From contig CAVXFL010000009.1 of assembly GCA_963761015.1 (NCBI GenBank), positions 248,001 through 312,000 of the forward strand: 64,000 nt of DNA, given 5' to 3'. The translations under genes were made by a program, and so were the position numbers. Positions 28,307 through 35,780 of this stretch are shown piece by piece. Origin of the DNA: CAVXFL01 sp963761015. Lineage in GTDB: Bacteria > Pseudomonadota > Alphaproteobacteria > Acetobacterales > Acetobacteraceae. Numbering within the stretch: the first letter of the stretch is position 1; each line of letters starts with the position of its first letter. Below the pieces are notes generated by a model. It searched no databases. It was given only the letters and a program-made list of their open reading frames with translations, and was not told the DNA's origin.

Positions 28307-29638
28307 ATGCAAACGAATTTCACCGCCGAGCAGCTTCGCGATCCCGATACGGCGGTCGCCAATCAGGTGATCCGCACCTGCATCCATGTCGGCTTGTGCA
28401 CCGCCACCTGCCCGACCTTCATCCTGCTCGGCGACGAACTGGATAGCCCGCGCGGGCGCATCTACCTGATGAAGGACATGCTGGAATCGGAGCGTCCGGC
28501 GACCGAGGAGGTGGTGCGGCATATCGACCGCTGTCTCTCCTGCCTCTCCTGCATGACCACCTGCCCCTCCGGCGTGAATTACATGCACCTGGTCGATCAC
28601 GCTCGGACCTACATCGAGCGCACCTATCGCCGCCCCTGGCACGAGCGACTGTTGCGCGCGGCGCTCGCCTTCATTCTGCCCGATCCGCGCAAGACGCGGC
28701 TTTCCCTGGCGCTGGCGCGGCTCGGAAAGCCGTTCGGCAAATGGCTGCCCGGCCAGCACGTGCTGGTGAAGCGGCTGCGCGCGCTGCTGTCGCTCGCGCC
28801 CGCGCGCCTGCCGCCGCCGAGCCCCATGCAGAAGCAGCCGGTCCACCCGGCCATCGGGGAGCGGCGCGGGCGGGTCGCGCTGCTGACGGGCTGCGTGCAG
28901 CAGGTGCTCGCCCCGCAGATCAACGAGGCAACGATCAGGCTGCTCACCCGCATGGGGTTCGAGGTGGTGATCCCGCCCGAGGCCGGCTGCTGCGGCGCGA
29001 TCACGCATCACATGGGCAGGCATCCGCCGGCCATGGCCAGCGCGCGCGCGAACATCGCCGCCTGGAGCCGCGAGGCGGACGGCGAGGGGCTGGACGCGGT
29101 GCTGATCAACGCTTCGGGCTGCGGCACCAGCGTGAAGGATTACGGCTTTATGTTCCGCAACGAGCCAGAGCCGTGGCAAAGCCGCGCCGCACGCGTTTCC
29201 GAACTGACGCTCGATATCAGCGAATTCCTGGTCCGCAACGGCTACCGGCCGACTCGCCAACCGCCCGGCCTCACGGTCGCCTACCACTCGGCCTGCAGCC
29301 TGCAGCATGGGCAGCGGGTCACCGAGGAACCGAAGGCGCTGCTGAAGCGCGCGGGCTTCACCGTCGTCGAGCCGGTCGAGCCGCATATCTGCTGCGGCTC
29401 CGCCGGCACCTACAACATCCTGCAGCCGGACATCGCGACCGCGCTGCGCGCGCGCAAGCTGGACAACTTGGCGGCCAGGCGCCCGGATCTGGTGGCCGCC
29501 GGCAATATCGGCTGCATCACCCAGCTTTCCGGCGGCAGGCTGCCGATCCTGCACACGATCGAACTGCTGGACTGGATGGCGGGCGGGCCGGAGCCGGACG
29601 CGGTGGCCCCCCTGCGCGGAAGCCGGGCGGCCGCGTAG
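28307..29638 (+). CDS. glcF: Glycolate oxidase iron-sulfur subunit GlcF
   Basis: 443 aa electron-transfer subunit. Two ferredoxin-type 4Fe-4S motifs: CIHVGLCTATCP (about residue 24) and CLSCLSCMTTCPSGVNYMHL (about residue 75). Two CCG domains follow: LTGCVQQVLAPQINEATIRL with EAGCCGAITHHMGRH, and AYHSACSLQHGQRV with PHICCGSAGTYNILQPD. It takes electrons from GlcD/GlcE flavin and passes them to quinone at the membrane. It follows two small ORFs and precedes a TPR protein by 16 bases, so all may share one transcript. Confidence 0.95.
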   Translation: MQTNFTAEQLRDPDTAVANQVIRTCIHVGLCTATCPTFILLGDELDSPRGRIYLMKDMLESERPATEEVVRHIDRCLSCLSCMTTCPSGVNYMHLVDHARTYIERTYRRPWHERLLRAALAFILPDPRKTRLSLALARLGKPFGKWLPGQHVLVKRLRALLSLAPARLPPPSPMQKQPVHPAIGERRGRVALLTGCVQQVLAPQINEATIRLLTRMGFEVVIPPEAGCCGAITHHMGRHPPAMASARANIAAWSREADGEGLDAVLINASGCGTSVKDYGFMFRNEPEPWQSRAARVSELTLDISEFLVRNGYRPTRQPPGLTVAYHSACSLQHGQRVTEEPKALLKRAGFTVVEPVEPHICCGSAGTYNILQPDIATALRARKLDNLAARRPDLVAAGNIGCITQLSGGRLPILHTIELLDWMAGGPEPDAVAPLRGSRAAA

Positions 29639-29654
29639 CGCGCTTGCGGGCGGC

Positions 29655-30230
29655 ATGACACCGGCTCAGCATTCCCGCATGCGCTTGCTTCTGGTGATCC
29701 TGCTGCTGATCGCCCCACCCGCGCTGGGCATGGACCGGCAGGCCGCGCGCACGGCGCAGATCGACGAGCTGATGGCCGCCCTGAAGAACGCGGGCACCGA
29801 AACGGAGGCCGTCGTGCTGGAGGCACATCTGCGCCAGTTGTGGCTGGAGGGGGGCTCGCCGGCCGTCACGCTGCTGATGTTGCGTGGCTTACACGACCTG
29901 AAAGCGGGGTCGAACAACGAGGCGGAACAGGATTTCGACGCCGCGATCGCGCTCGACCCCAATTTGGCCGAGGCCTACGACCAGCGGGCGCTCGCCCGTT
30001 TCCGCCAGGGCAGGACGGCCGATGCCATCCGCGACATCCAGGAGGCGCTGAAGCGCGAACCGCGCGACTTTCTCGCCTATCGCCAGCTTGCCGAGATCGC
30101 CGAGTCACGGCAGGATTGGGCGGGCGCGTACGCCGCCTGGCAGAAGCTGATGGCGCTCGACCCAAAAACCCCCGGCGGCGAGCGAAAGCTGAAGGACCTG
30201 CGCCGCCGCGCACTGGGCGAGAACACCTGA
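29655..30230 (+). CDS. Secreted or periplasmic TPR protein
   Basis: 191 aa with a signal peptide (MRLLLVILLLIAPPALGM after a short leader) and three or so tetratricopeptide repeats: LHDLKAGSNNEAEQDFDAAI, DQRALARFRQGRTADAIRDI and YRQLAEIAESRQDWAGAYAA. TPR proteins are protein-interaction scaffolds. Located 16 bases after glcF, so probably co-transcribed. This gene often stands next to unrelated genes in alphaproteobacteria, so a role in glycolate metabolism is not implied. Confidence 0.82.
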   Translation: MTPAQHSRMRLLLVILLLIAPPALGMDRQAARTAQIDELMAALKNAGTETEAVVLEAHLRQLWLEGGSPAVTLLMLRGLHDLKAGSNNEAEQDFDAAIALDPNLAEAYDQRALARFRQGRTADAIRDIQEALKREPRDFLAYRQLAEIAESRQDWAGAYAAWQKLMALDPKTPGGERKLKDLRRRALGENT

Positions 30231-30348
30231 AGCGCCGGTCCGGACAGGAAGATCCGCGATTCCGGAACATTGGCCACGCCCAGGACAGTTGTCCTGGTGC
30301 CGTCGCCTACCGTGATCACGCCGTTGCCGTCGACCGAACTTTGCCTCC

Positions 30349-30513
30349 ATGACGACGCTGCGCGATAGTTTGGTGAAGATCCTCGCAACGATTGTCCGGC
30401 ATGGATGCTCGATCACCTTCCAGATTGCCGAGGCCATCGTGCCGCGCGATCTGTTCGAGAGAATCCCGAGCGCGATCGCCGCGCTCCGTCCGCTACCACC
30501 GGCCCGATGCTGA
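30349..30513 (+). pseudogene. C-terminal remnant of an IS1380-like transposase
   Basis: A 54-codon frame, RDSLVKILATIVRHGCSITF then QIAEAIVPRDLFERIPSAIA and LRPLPPARC, closely resembles the extreme C-terminus of IS1380-family transposases (pattern LVKIGAKVVRHGRYVTFQ-AEVAVPRxLF-ILxxIxxLR). The rest of the transposase is absent, so this is the scar of a deleted element. The identification rests on remembered family pattern. Confidence 0.55.
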
Positions 30514-30872
30514 GGATCACCGTCTCGGCTGGCCGGCGCATCCATTGGCGGGAGACGCGCGCCCCAAATCCGAGGCTGTGGATCGAAACAGCCGCCTTTT
30601 ATTATAGGTCACCGCTGCAATTCAGCCGAGAGGTCGCCGGGCCGTCGTCGACGAAATCGTGGTGAAGAGGCTTGAGGGCAGACTACGGTTAGCTGCGAAG
30701 GGCGAAATCGACGAGTGTCCGGGGAATCCTGGCTCACCTCAAGGCCGATGAAGGAAAGTGCTTCACTAGCGGGGGTGCTTTAGAATATTCCGTAGGGCAG
30801 CAGAAGCCCAACGTGAGCTGGAGCGAGCGCGTGGGCGAGAGCTGAACCCGAAGCCGGAGAAAGAGAGAGCCA
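30514..30872. other. Gene-free stretch between IS remnant and disrupted gene
   Basis: 359 bases with lower GC than neighbours and no convincing coding frame on either strand. Possibly the rest of the lost IS1380-like element or the promoter region of the disrupted membrane gene that follows. Confidence 0.4.
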
Positions 30873-31245
30873 GTGAGTTGGAGAGATTGGGTGCCTCCGA
30901 AAGAGCGCACCGTCGACGTCATCTTCATGGTTATTGTCACGGCGCTAATCGGCACCTACTTTCAGGGACAAAGCTAGCCAGGATGCCGACCAGCGTTATC
31001 GTTTGCTATCTGACCTCAAAAAGCTTGACCATGACATGGCGGATTTTGCTCGGGAGAAGACCGGCGCCGCTATAGCTGCAGAGCTGCTGTTCTTCCTTGA
31101 CTGCAACAACCCACCTGAGATTTGGGAAAGCGCGAAAGAATTGTTGCGCTGGGTAGCGCCGGCAGCAGCCGATCGTCAGATGAGAACGGCAACGAATGCC
31201 TGCACCGGAGCGGGTTCAATCCCAAGCCCGGATCACCAGCAGACG

Positions 31246-32015
31246 CTAGGCCGTGTGGACGGATTTGATCAAGATGAACACGCAAGCCAATGAGATGAAG
31301 GCGGCGTAGTTCTGCCGTGTCTTCTCGCAGCGCATCGCCACTCGCTTGAACCGCTTGAGCTTGCCGATCAGTTGCTCGACGCGGGCACGCGCCCGATACA
31401 GCAATTTTGGGAAATAGGCCGGCTGGTCCTTTACGTTGGACCGATAGGGAATGACCGGCACGATGCCGCGCCGGCGAGCGACCTCCCGGTTGGCCTTGGC
31501 ATCATATCCCTTGTCGCAAATAACCGCTCGCGGGGTCACGTCCGGACCGATGTCAGCCAGGATTTCGAACTGAAGGCTGTCGCTGGCCTCGTTCCCAGTC
31601 AGGTGGAAATCGAGCGGCAAGCCTTGCTGGTCGCACTTGATATGGATCTTCGTCCCGAACCCGCCACGCGAACGCCCGAGGGCCTGGCTGTCCTGCCCCC
31701 TTTTGCCCCGGCCGCGGAGATGTGTGCGCGTATTGAAGTGCTGTCGAACATCTGGATCAGGCCTGCGGTCCGACTGCATGCCGCCAGCGCCTGAAAGAAC
31801 GCCTCGAACGTCCCGGATTGTGACAGGCGCCAGAACCGCTTCCAGACCGTGTTCCAGGGACCAAACTCGGCCGGAAGCGCGCGCCAACTGATGCTGTGCA
31901 CCGTGAAATAGTGCAGCGCCTCCAGAAAGCGGCGATCATCGCGCCCCTTGTCACCGCGCTTCGATCGTACCGCGCGGAATATCTCAACTACCAGCGTCCA
32001 GTCGTACTCCGTCAT
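31246..32015 (-). CDS. IS5-family (IS427 group) transposase made by -1 frameshift
   Basis: OrfA begins MTEYDWTLVVEIFRAVRSKR at 32015 and carries ALPAEFGPWNTVWKRFWRLS, the N-terminal DUF4096-type DNA-binding part, and the first catalytic Asp in IQMFDSTSIRAH. OrfB in the -1 frame gives DSQALGRSRGGFGTKIHIKC, AVICDKGYDAKANREVARRR (second Asp) and RARVEQLIGKLKRFKRVAMR (Glu), completing the DDE triad. The frames meet at AAAAGGGGG (minus strand, 31695-31703), a typical programmed -1 slippery site for this group. The stop codon TAG uses the TA target duplication outside the element. Confidence 0.88.
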
Positions 32016-32122
32016 CCCAGTCAGCATGGCCGGCTCCCAATTGCCGGCCGCGCATTGATTCGACGAAATGCCAATTCGGGAATCTCTCAAATTTGCATAT
32101 CAGGGATTCCGTCCACACAGCC
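31249..32122 (-). mobile_element. Complete IS5-family insertion sequence (IS427 group)
   Basis: 874 bp. Ends are GGCCGTGTGGACGGAT on the left and, inverted, GGCTGTGTGGACGGAA on the right, matching in at least 14 of 16 terminal bases. It is flanked by TA on both sides (31247-31248 and 32123-32124), the 2-bp duplication expected of this group. It holds one transposase in two frames. The ends and target duplication are intact, so this is a recent insertion. Confidence 0.9.
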
Positions 32123-32371
32123 TAGGTGCATTAGCAAACAAGCAAGTTTTTGTCTCTGAGGTAAAGTACGGCAAGGATTTCTACCGTGATCGCCTATGGA
32201 AAGAAGCCGCCGACCAATGGTACAAGGCAATGGCTGACCTTCCTCAGACATATATTGATCGCAAGCAAATTGACATGGCTGAGATAAAGTTGGCCCGCAC
32301 TGCTTACGAAGCAGGAGATTTCGTCAAGGCTGCTGACCTTTACGCAAAGGCCTATAGGAGGGTATGGACCA

Positions 32372-32847
32372 ATGACTGACATAAGGCGGATCAATATACG
32401 ACTTGGGCTGCTTCTCGTTTCCGCGTACGTGGGAATCCCTGCATCGTCGGTCGCGCAGACACCAAAATGTGCTGTCCACATCAGTGAGCCAAAGACAGGA
32501 ACTCTGTCGTATCTTCCGGTAACGTTGAAGGAACGGCGGAAATACCGGCAGGCACTAAGTTGTGGGTGCTTGCTCACCGCAAAGGGCTTGCGCTCTGGTG
32601 GCCGCAAGGAAGTGGGTCCGCCAACATCGATGATGGAAAATGGGCAGTTGTGGCTTTCTACGGTGAAAGCAGAGATCTGGGCGCCGAATTCGAAGTCACT
32701 GCGCGTGTTTTTGCGAGCAAACAGAGTTCAGCGCTCGAACGGTGGGTCACGAAAGCGGTCGAGACCAGCCAATATCCGGGGATTCCCATGCCGCCGTATG
32801 TTGCCGCTTGTGGAGCTCAAATCGTTACTGTTCGGAAGAAAAGCTGA
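32372..32847 (+). CDS. Exported protein of unknown function (frame break near 32531)
   Basis: MTDIRRINIRLGLLLVSAYV plus GIPASSVAQTPK looks like a signal peptide, followed by CAVHISEPKTGTLSYLPVTL. At AAGGAACGG one base is missing (AAGGGAACGG expected). The next frame continues as TAEIPAGTKLWVLAHRKGLA, LWWPQGSG, DDGKWAVVAFYGESRDLGAE and ends in CGAQIVTVRKKS. The pattern (W-L-V...WWPQG...DGKW...G...F) recalls a small beta-sandwich domain found in membrane-linked multigene systems, but no function is assigned. Its ATG overlaps the stop of the IS-disrupted gene, so the two form one operon. About 158 aa when repaired. Confidence 0.6.
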
Positions 32848-32925
32848 CACTCGCCAGTTTTGGAATTTAATTCCCCCGAGACGGGGGCGTAAGCGTAAGA
32901 ATGCGGCCGTCGGGTCCCTGGCTAG

Positions 32926-33498
32926 CTAGAACGCTTGCGGTCCGATGGTCCGGCCGAGCGCGTGTCCGATCAGTACGCCGAGTTCATAAGCCCGCTGCCG
33001 CTCGTCGGACGACCCGATTGCGCAATGCACAATTCCCAGCCACAGCACTTTGCTGGTCGACGGGTCCACGAGTTCGGCACGCAAGAACAGCGTCGGGGCA
33101 GACATTTCGTTGTCATGGCGAAGCGGCGGGAACAGCGGCATGGCCGGACGCTCGCGCGAGAGCGTGCTGCCCGTCCGATCATGTCGTGCAAAATCTGACG
33201 GCGTGCCGGGCCGTCCGGGACCGGGAGCGCGTTCCGCCAACTCGATCCGGGCCGTCACCTCGAGCGCGACATTCGGCGTGCCCCCCGTCGAAACGCCGGC
33301 ATGGCGCATGCCATCCATGAAGCGCCCGGCGAGCCGCAGATTGCGCGGCGAGGGATCGCGTACGTCCATAGCAACGATGGTCGGCACCGGCAGCTTCTGC
33401 AACAGCCGCGAGTGGAACGTTCCGCTGCAACTCGAGCCGGCGAAACTCGGGCCGCCGATCCCGAGCAGCAGGGCCATCACGGTCATCGGCAGGCGCAT
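32926..33498 (-). CDS. Exported hypothetical protein
   Basis: 190 aa from ATG 33498, with AAGGAAG upstream, giving a clear signal peptide (MRLPMTVMALLLGIGGPSFAG). The longer frame to 33636 lacks this. The mature part starts SSCSGTFHSRLLQKLPVPTI and has VAMDVRDPSPRNLRLAGRFM, TPNVALEVTARIELAE and FLRAELVDPSTSKVLWLGIV. Repeated short beta-strands suggest a small envelope protein resembling lipoprotein-type assembly factors, without a recognised family. It is convergent with the exported unknown gene and divergent from the SPFH gene. Confidence 0.7.
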   Translation of the reverse strand: MRLPMTVMALLLGIGGPSFAGSSCSGTFHSRLLQKLPVPTIVAMDVRDPSPRNLRLAGRFMDGMRHAGVSTGGTPNVALEVTARIELAERAPGPGRPGTPSDFARHDRTGSTLSRERPAMPLFPPLRHDNEMSAPTLFLRAELVDPSTSKVLWLGIVHCAIGSSDERQRAYELGVLIGHALGRTIGPQAF

Positions 33499-33737
33499 GG
33501 GCTGGCTTCCTTCGCGACGGAACAGGTCTCGCGGGCCGGCGCCGAGCATACTCGCCGCGCGACGCGCCCCTGATCGCCGCAACGGCGCGGGCCGGCCTTG
33601 ATCCATGTCAACGGAATGTTCAGCCCATCCGGCCATGCTGGAGCGCGCCGAGGCAACGAGATGCGCGCGCGGCGCAAATGTGCTACCGATGATCCAGCGA
33701 CCGGCTCGCGAGAACGCGGTCGGCTGGGGGAGGCTAA

Positions 33738-35636
33738 ATGTCGGGCTTGCTGTTCTGGGTGATCGTCGGCGCGGCGGTCCTGTTTGTCGCGCCGCCCATG
33801 CTGCCGGCGCGCGTCCGCACCGTGGTGGTCGACAATTCGGTTCGCCTCGTGGGCGTCCTCATCATCGTCTTCGGCGTGCTCTCGACCTCATACGTTTATG
33901 TGCCGGACGGGCATGTCGGCGAGATGTTCCGCGTTTACGGCGGCGGTTCGCTGCCGGCCGGCCGGATCGTCGCCGTCAACGGGGAGAACGGGCCGCAGGC
34001 GCGCATCTTCACCCCCGGCTTTCATTTCGAGCCGCTGGTCAACGTGCTGTACGAGGTCAATGCCGGGCACAGCGAGATCAGCATACCGGACGGCAAGATC
34101 GGCATTCTGGTCGCCAAGGACGGCGCGCCGCTCCGTCCGGGCCAAGCTTTCGCCGATCCGTTTGCGCCTAAGCTCGGCTACGCCATGCTGGACGCCGAGA
34201 GCTTCCTGCGCAACGGCGGCCAGCGCGGCCCGCAACTCAGCGTCCTGCCGCCGGGAAAATACCGGATCAACCACTACCTGTGGGACCTGCAGCTTCGGAA
34301 TGCCAAGGAAATCCCGGCCGGTTTCGTTGGCGTCGTCAAGTCGAACGTCTGGGCGGATGTCGATTTCGGCACGTTGCGCGCGAGCAAGCCGGCGAAATGC
34401 GACATGGTGAAGCGGCCCGATACGCCCGGTGCCTCCGACGTGCAGCGGCTCGCCGCCCCCATCGTGCCAGTCGGCTGCACCGGCGTTTGGGCGCAATCGC
34501 TGCCGCCCGGCAAATACTATTTCAATCCTGACGCGTTCTCGGTCACCGACATCGACACGCGCGCGCAGGTCTGGACGTATGCCGGCGGCTACCAGCGCGC
34601 GGCCATTTCGCTCACGGTCAATTCCAAGGGTGAGATCCAGCAGACCCGCACCGAGGAGAATATTCCGCGGAGCAAGGAAAACGCCGACAAAGCCATCGCG
34701 GTCAAGATGGAGGGCTGGGACATTCCGCTGGAACTGCGGGTGATCGCGCAGGTCTCGCCCAGCGACGCGCCGTGCGTGGTGGCGGGGGTCGGCACCTTGA
34801 AGCAGGTCGAGGATCGGGTGCTGACGCCCTCGATCCGCGCGATCACGCGCGACGTGGCCGGCGGCACCTACGAGGTCACCGAGCCGAAGGTCAACGAGAA
34901 CGGCAGGCCGGTGCTGGACCAGGACGGCAAGCCGATCATCATAACTGTCAACCGCCCCACGAAGGCGCTCGACCTCATCAACCAGCGCCCGCTGATCGAG
35001 GGCGAAATCGAGCGGCGCATTCGCCCCGAGGGTGCGAAATCCTGCGTCACCATCCGCGAGGTTCGCCTCGGCGAGCCGGCCATTCCGCCCGAACTGCTGG
35101 TGGCGGTGCGCCGCGAGCAACTGGCCACGCAACTCGCCAAGGCGTTCATCCAGGAGCGTGCGGCGCAGGAGAAGCGGGTCGATTCCGAGAACGCGAAGGC
35201 GACGGCGGATCAACAGGCGGTGCTGGTCAAGGCGGTGATCGGCGTGCAGACCTCGGAAAAGGAGGCGGAGGCGCTGAAGAACAAGGGCGAGGGCCAACGC
35301 GATCAGCTGCGGGAGATCGCGGAGGGTCAACGGGCGCAGACGGACGTACTCGGCGCCGCTGCGACGGTGCGTCTGCGGCAATACGAGTTGCTGGTCGACA
35401 AGCTGTTCGATTTCGCGAATGCGCACCCTGAAGTGCTGACTGCCGCGCTGACGAATGCGCAGAAATTCGTTCCCAACATCCAGGTGGGCAAAGAGGACGG
35501 CGGGGTCGGGGGCCTCTTGATGGCGCTGCTCGGGCAGTCGCTCTCACACGCGCCGGGCACCCCATCCGCCCAGCCCCCGCGCCGGCAAGCCGGATTGCCG
35601 CCCCTGCCGTCGCCGCCCGCCACCCAGCAGCGGTAG
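33738..35636 (+). CDS. Membrane-anchored SPFH/Band 7 (stomatin-prohibitin) protein
   Basis: 632 aa. Two N-terminal membrane helices (LLFWVIVGAAVLFVAPPML at 4-22, VRLVGVLIIVFGVLSTSYVY at 34-53), then a split Band 7 region: VPDGHVGEMFRVYGGGSLPA, IPAGFVGVVKSNVWADVDFG, VKMEGWDIPLELRVIAQVSP. A long charged helix follows (FIQERAAQEKRVDSENAKAT, EKEAEALKNKGEGQRDQLRE), a coiled coil of the flotillin type, and a Pro/Gln-rich tail. Such proteins form membrane rings that organise microdomains or guard proteases and envelope integrity. GGGAGG lies 5 bases before the ATG. It stands alone in its own transcript. Confidence 0.88.
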   Translation: MSGLLFWVIVGAAVLFVAPPMLPARVRTVVVDNSVRLVGVLIIVFGVLSTSYVYVPDGHVGEMFRVYGGGSLPAGRIVAVNGENGPQARIFTPGFHFEPLVNVLYEVNAGHSEISIPDGKIGILVAKDGAPLRPGQAFADPFAPKLGYAMLDAESFLRNGGQRGPQLSVLPPGKYRINHYLWDLQLRNAKEIPAGFVGVVKSNVWADVDFGTLRASKPAKCDMVKRPDTPGASDVQRLAAPIVPVGCTGVWAQSLPPGKYYFNPDAFSVTDIDTRAQVWTYAGGYQRAAISLTVNSKGEIQQTRTEENIPRSKENADKAIAVKMEGWDIPLELRVIAQVSPSDAPCVVAGVGTLKQVEDRVLTPSIRAITRDVAGGTYEVTEPKVNENGRPVLDQDGKPIIITVNRPTKALDLINQRPLIEGEIERRIRPEGAKSCVTIREVRLGEPAIPPELLVAVRREQLATQLAKAFIQERAAQEKRVDSENAKATADQQAVLVKAVIGVQTSEKEAEALKNKGEGQRDQLREIAEGQRAQTDVLGAAATVRLRQYELLVDKLFDFANAHPEVLTAALTNAQKFVPNIQVGKEDGGVGGLLMALLGQSLSHAPGTPSAQPPRRQAGLPPLPSPPATQQR

Positions 35637-35717
35637 AGCGTGTCGGACTGACCGGGAAACGCCAGAACACCGTCTGCGCGGGCTCGACCCGCGCATCTCT
35701 ACGGGAACGGTGCGAGA

Positions 35718-35737
35718 GGGCCGGGTCAGGCCCGGCC
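35718..35737. repeat. Palindromic intergenic repeat unit
   Basis: GGCCGGG and CCCGGCC arms around TCAGG-type spacer, in the 144-base gap between the SPFH gene and uvrC. Same CCGGGTCA core as the units at 16598 and 43332. Both neighbouring genes converge here, so it may also act as a bidirectional terminator, though no T-tract is present. Confidence 0.5.
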
Positions 35738-35780
35738 ATGACGAGCGGCCAACGTCGTTTCTTGCCAACAAACTCGTTGC

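Larger units (their letters stand above)
30873..32379 (+). pseudogene. Membrane-anchored TPR-like protein gene split by an IS5-family element
   Basis: Starts at GTG 30873 after GGAGAAAGAGAG: VSWRDWVPPKERTVDVIFMV, then a single membrane helix (VIFMVIVTALIGTYF). A +1 break at TTT 30960-30962 leads to RDKASQDADQRYRLLSDLKK, a long helical region, and DCNNPPEIWESAKELLRWVA. The IS entered at TA 31247-31248. Joining this TA to base 32125 restores an open frame: DHQQTL then GALANKQVFVSEVKYGKDFY, and helical repeats (EAADQWYKAMADLPQTYIDR, LARTAYEAGDFVKAADLYAK) to the stop at 32379. The restored protein is about 210 aa, a membrane anchor with a TPR-like cytoplasmic or periplasmic domain. Its end overlaps the next gene's start. 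Confidence 0.75.

Noticed and set aside
30734..30955. 73-residue minus-strand frame in the gap after the IS1380 remnant
   Set aside because: No ribosome site, no homology pattern, and it overlaps the better supported start of the disrupted membrane gene.
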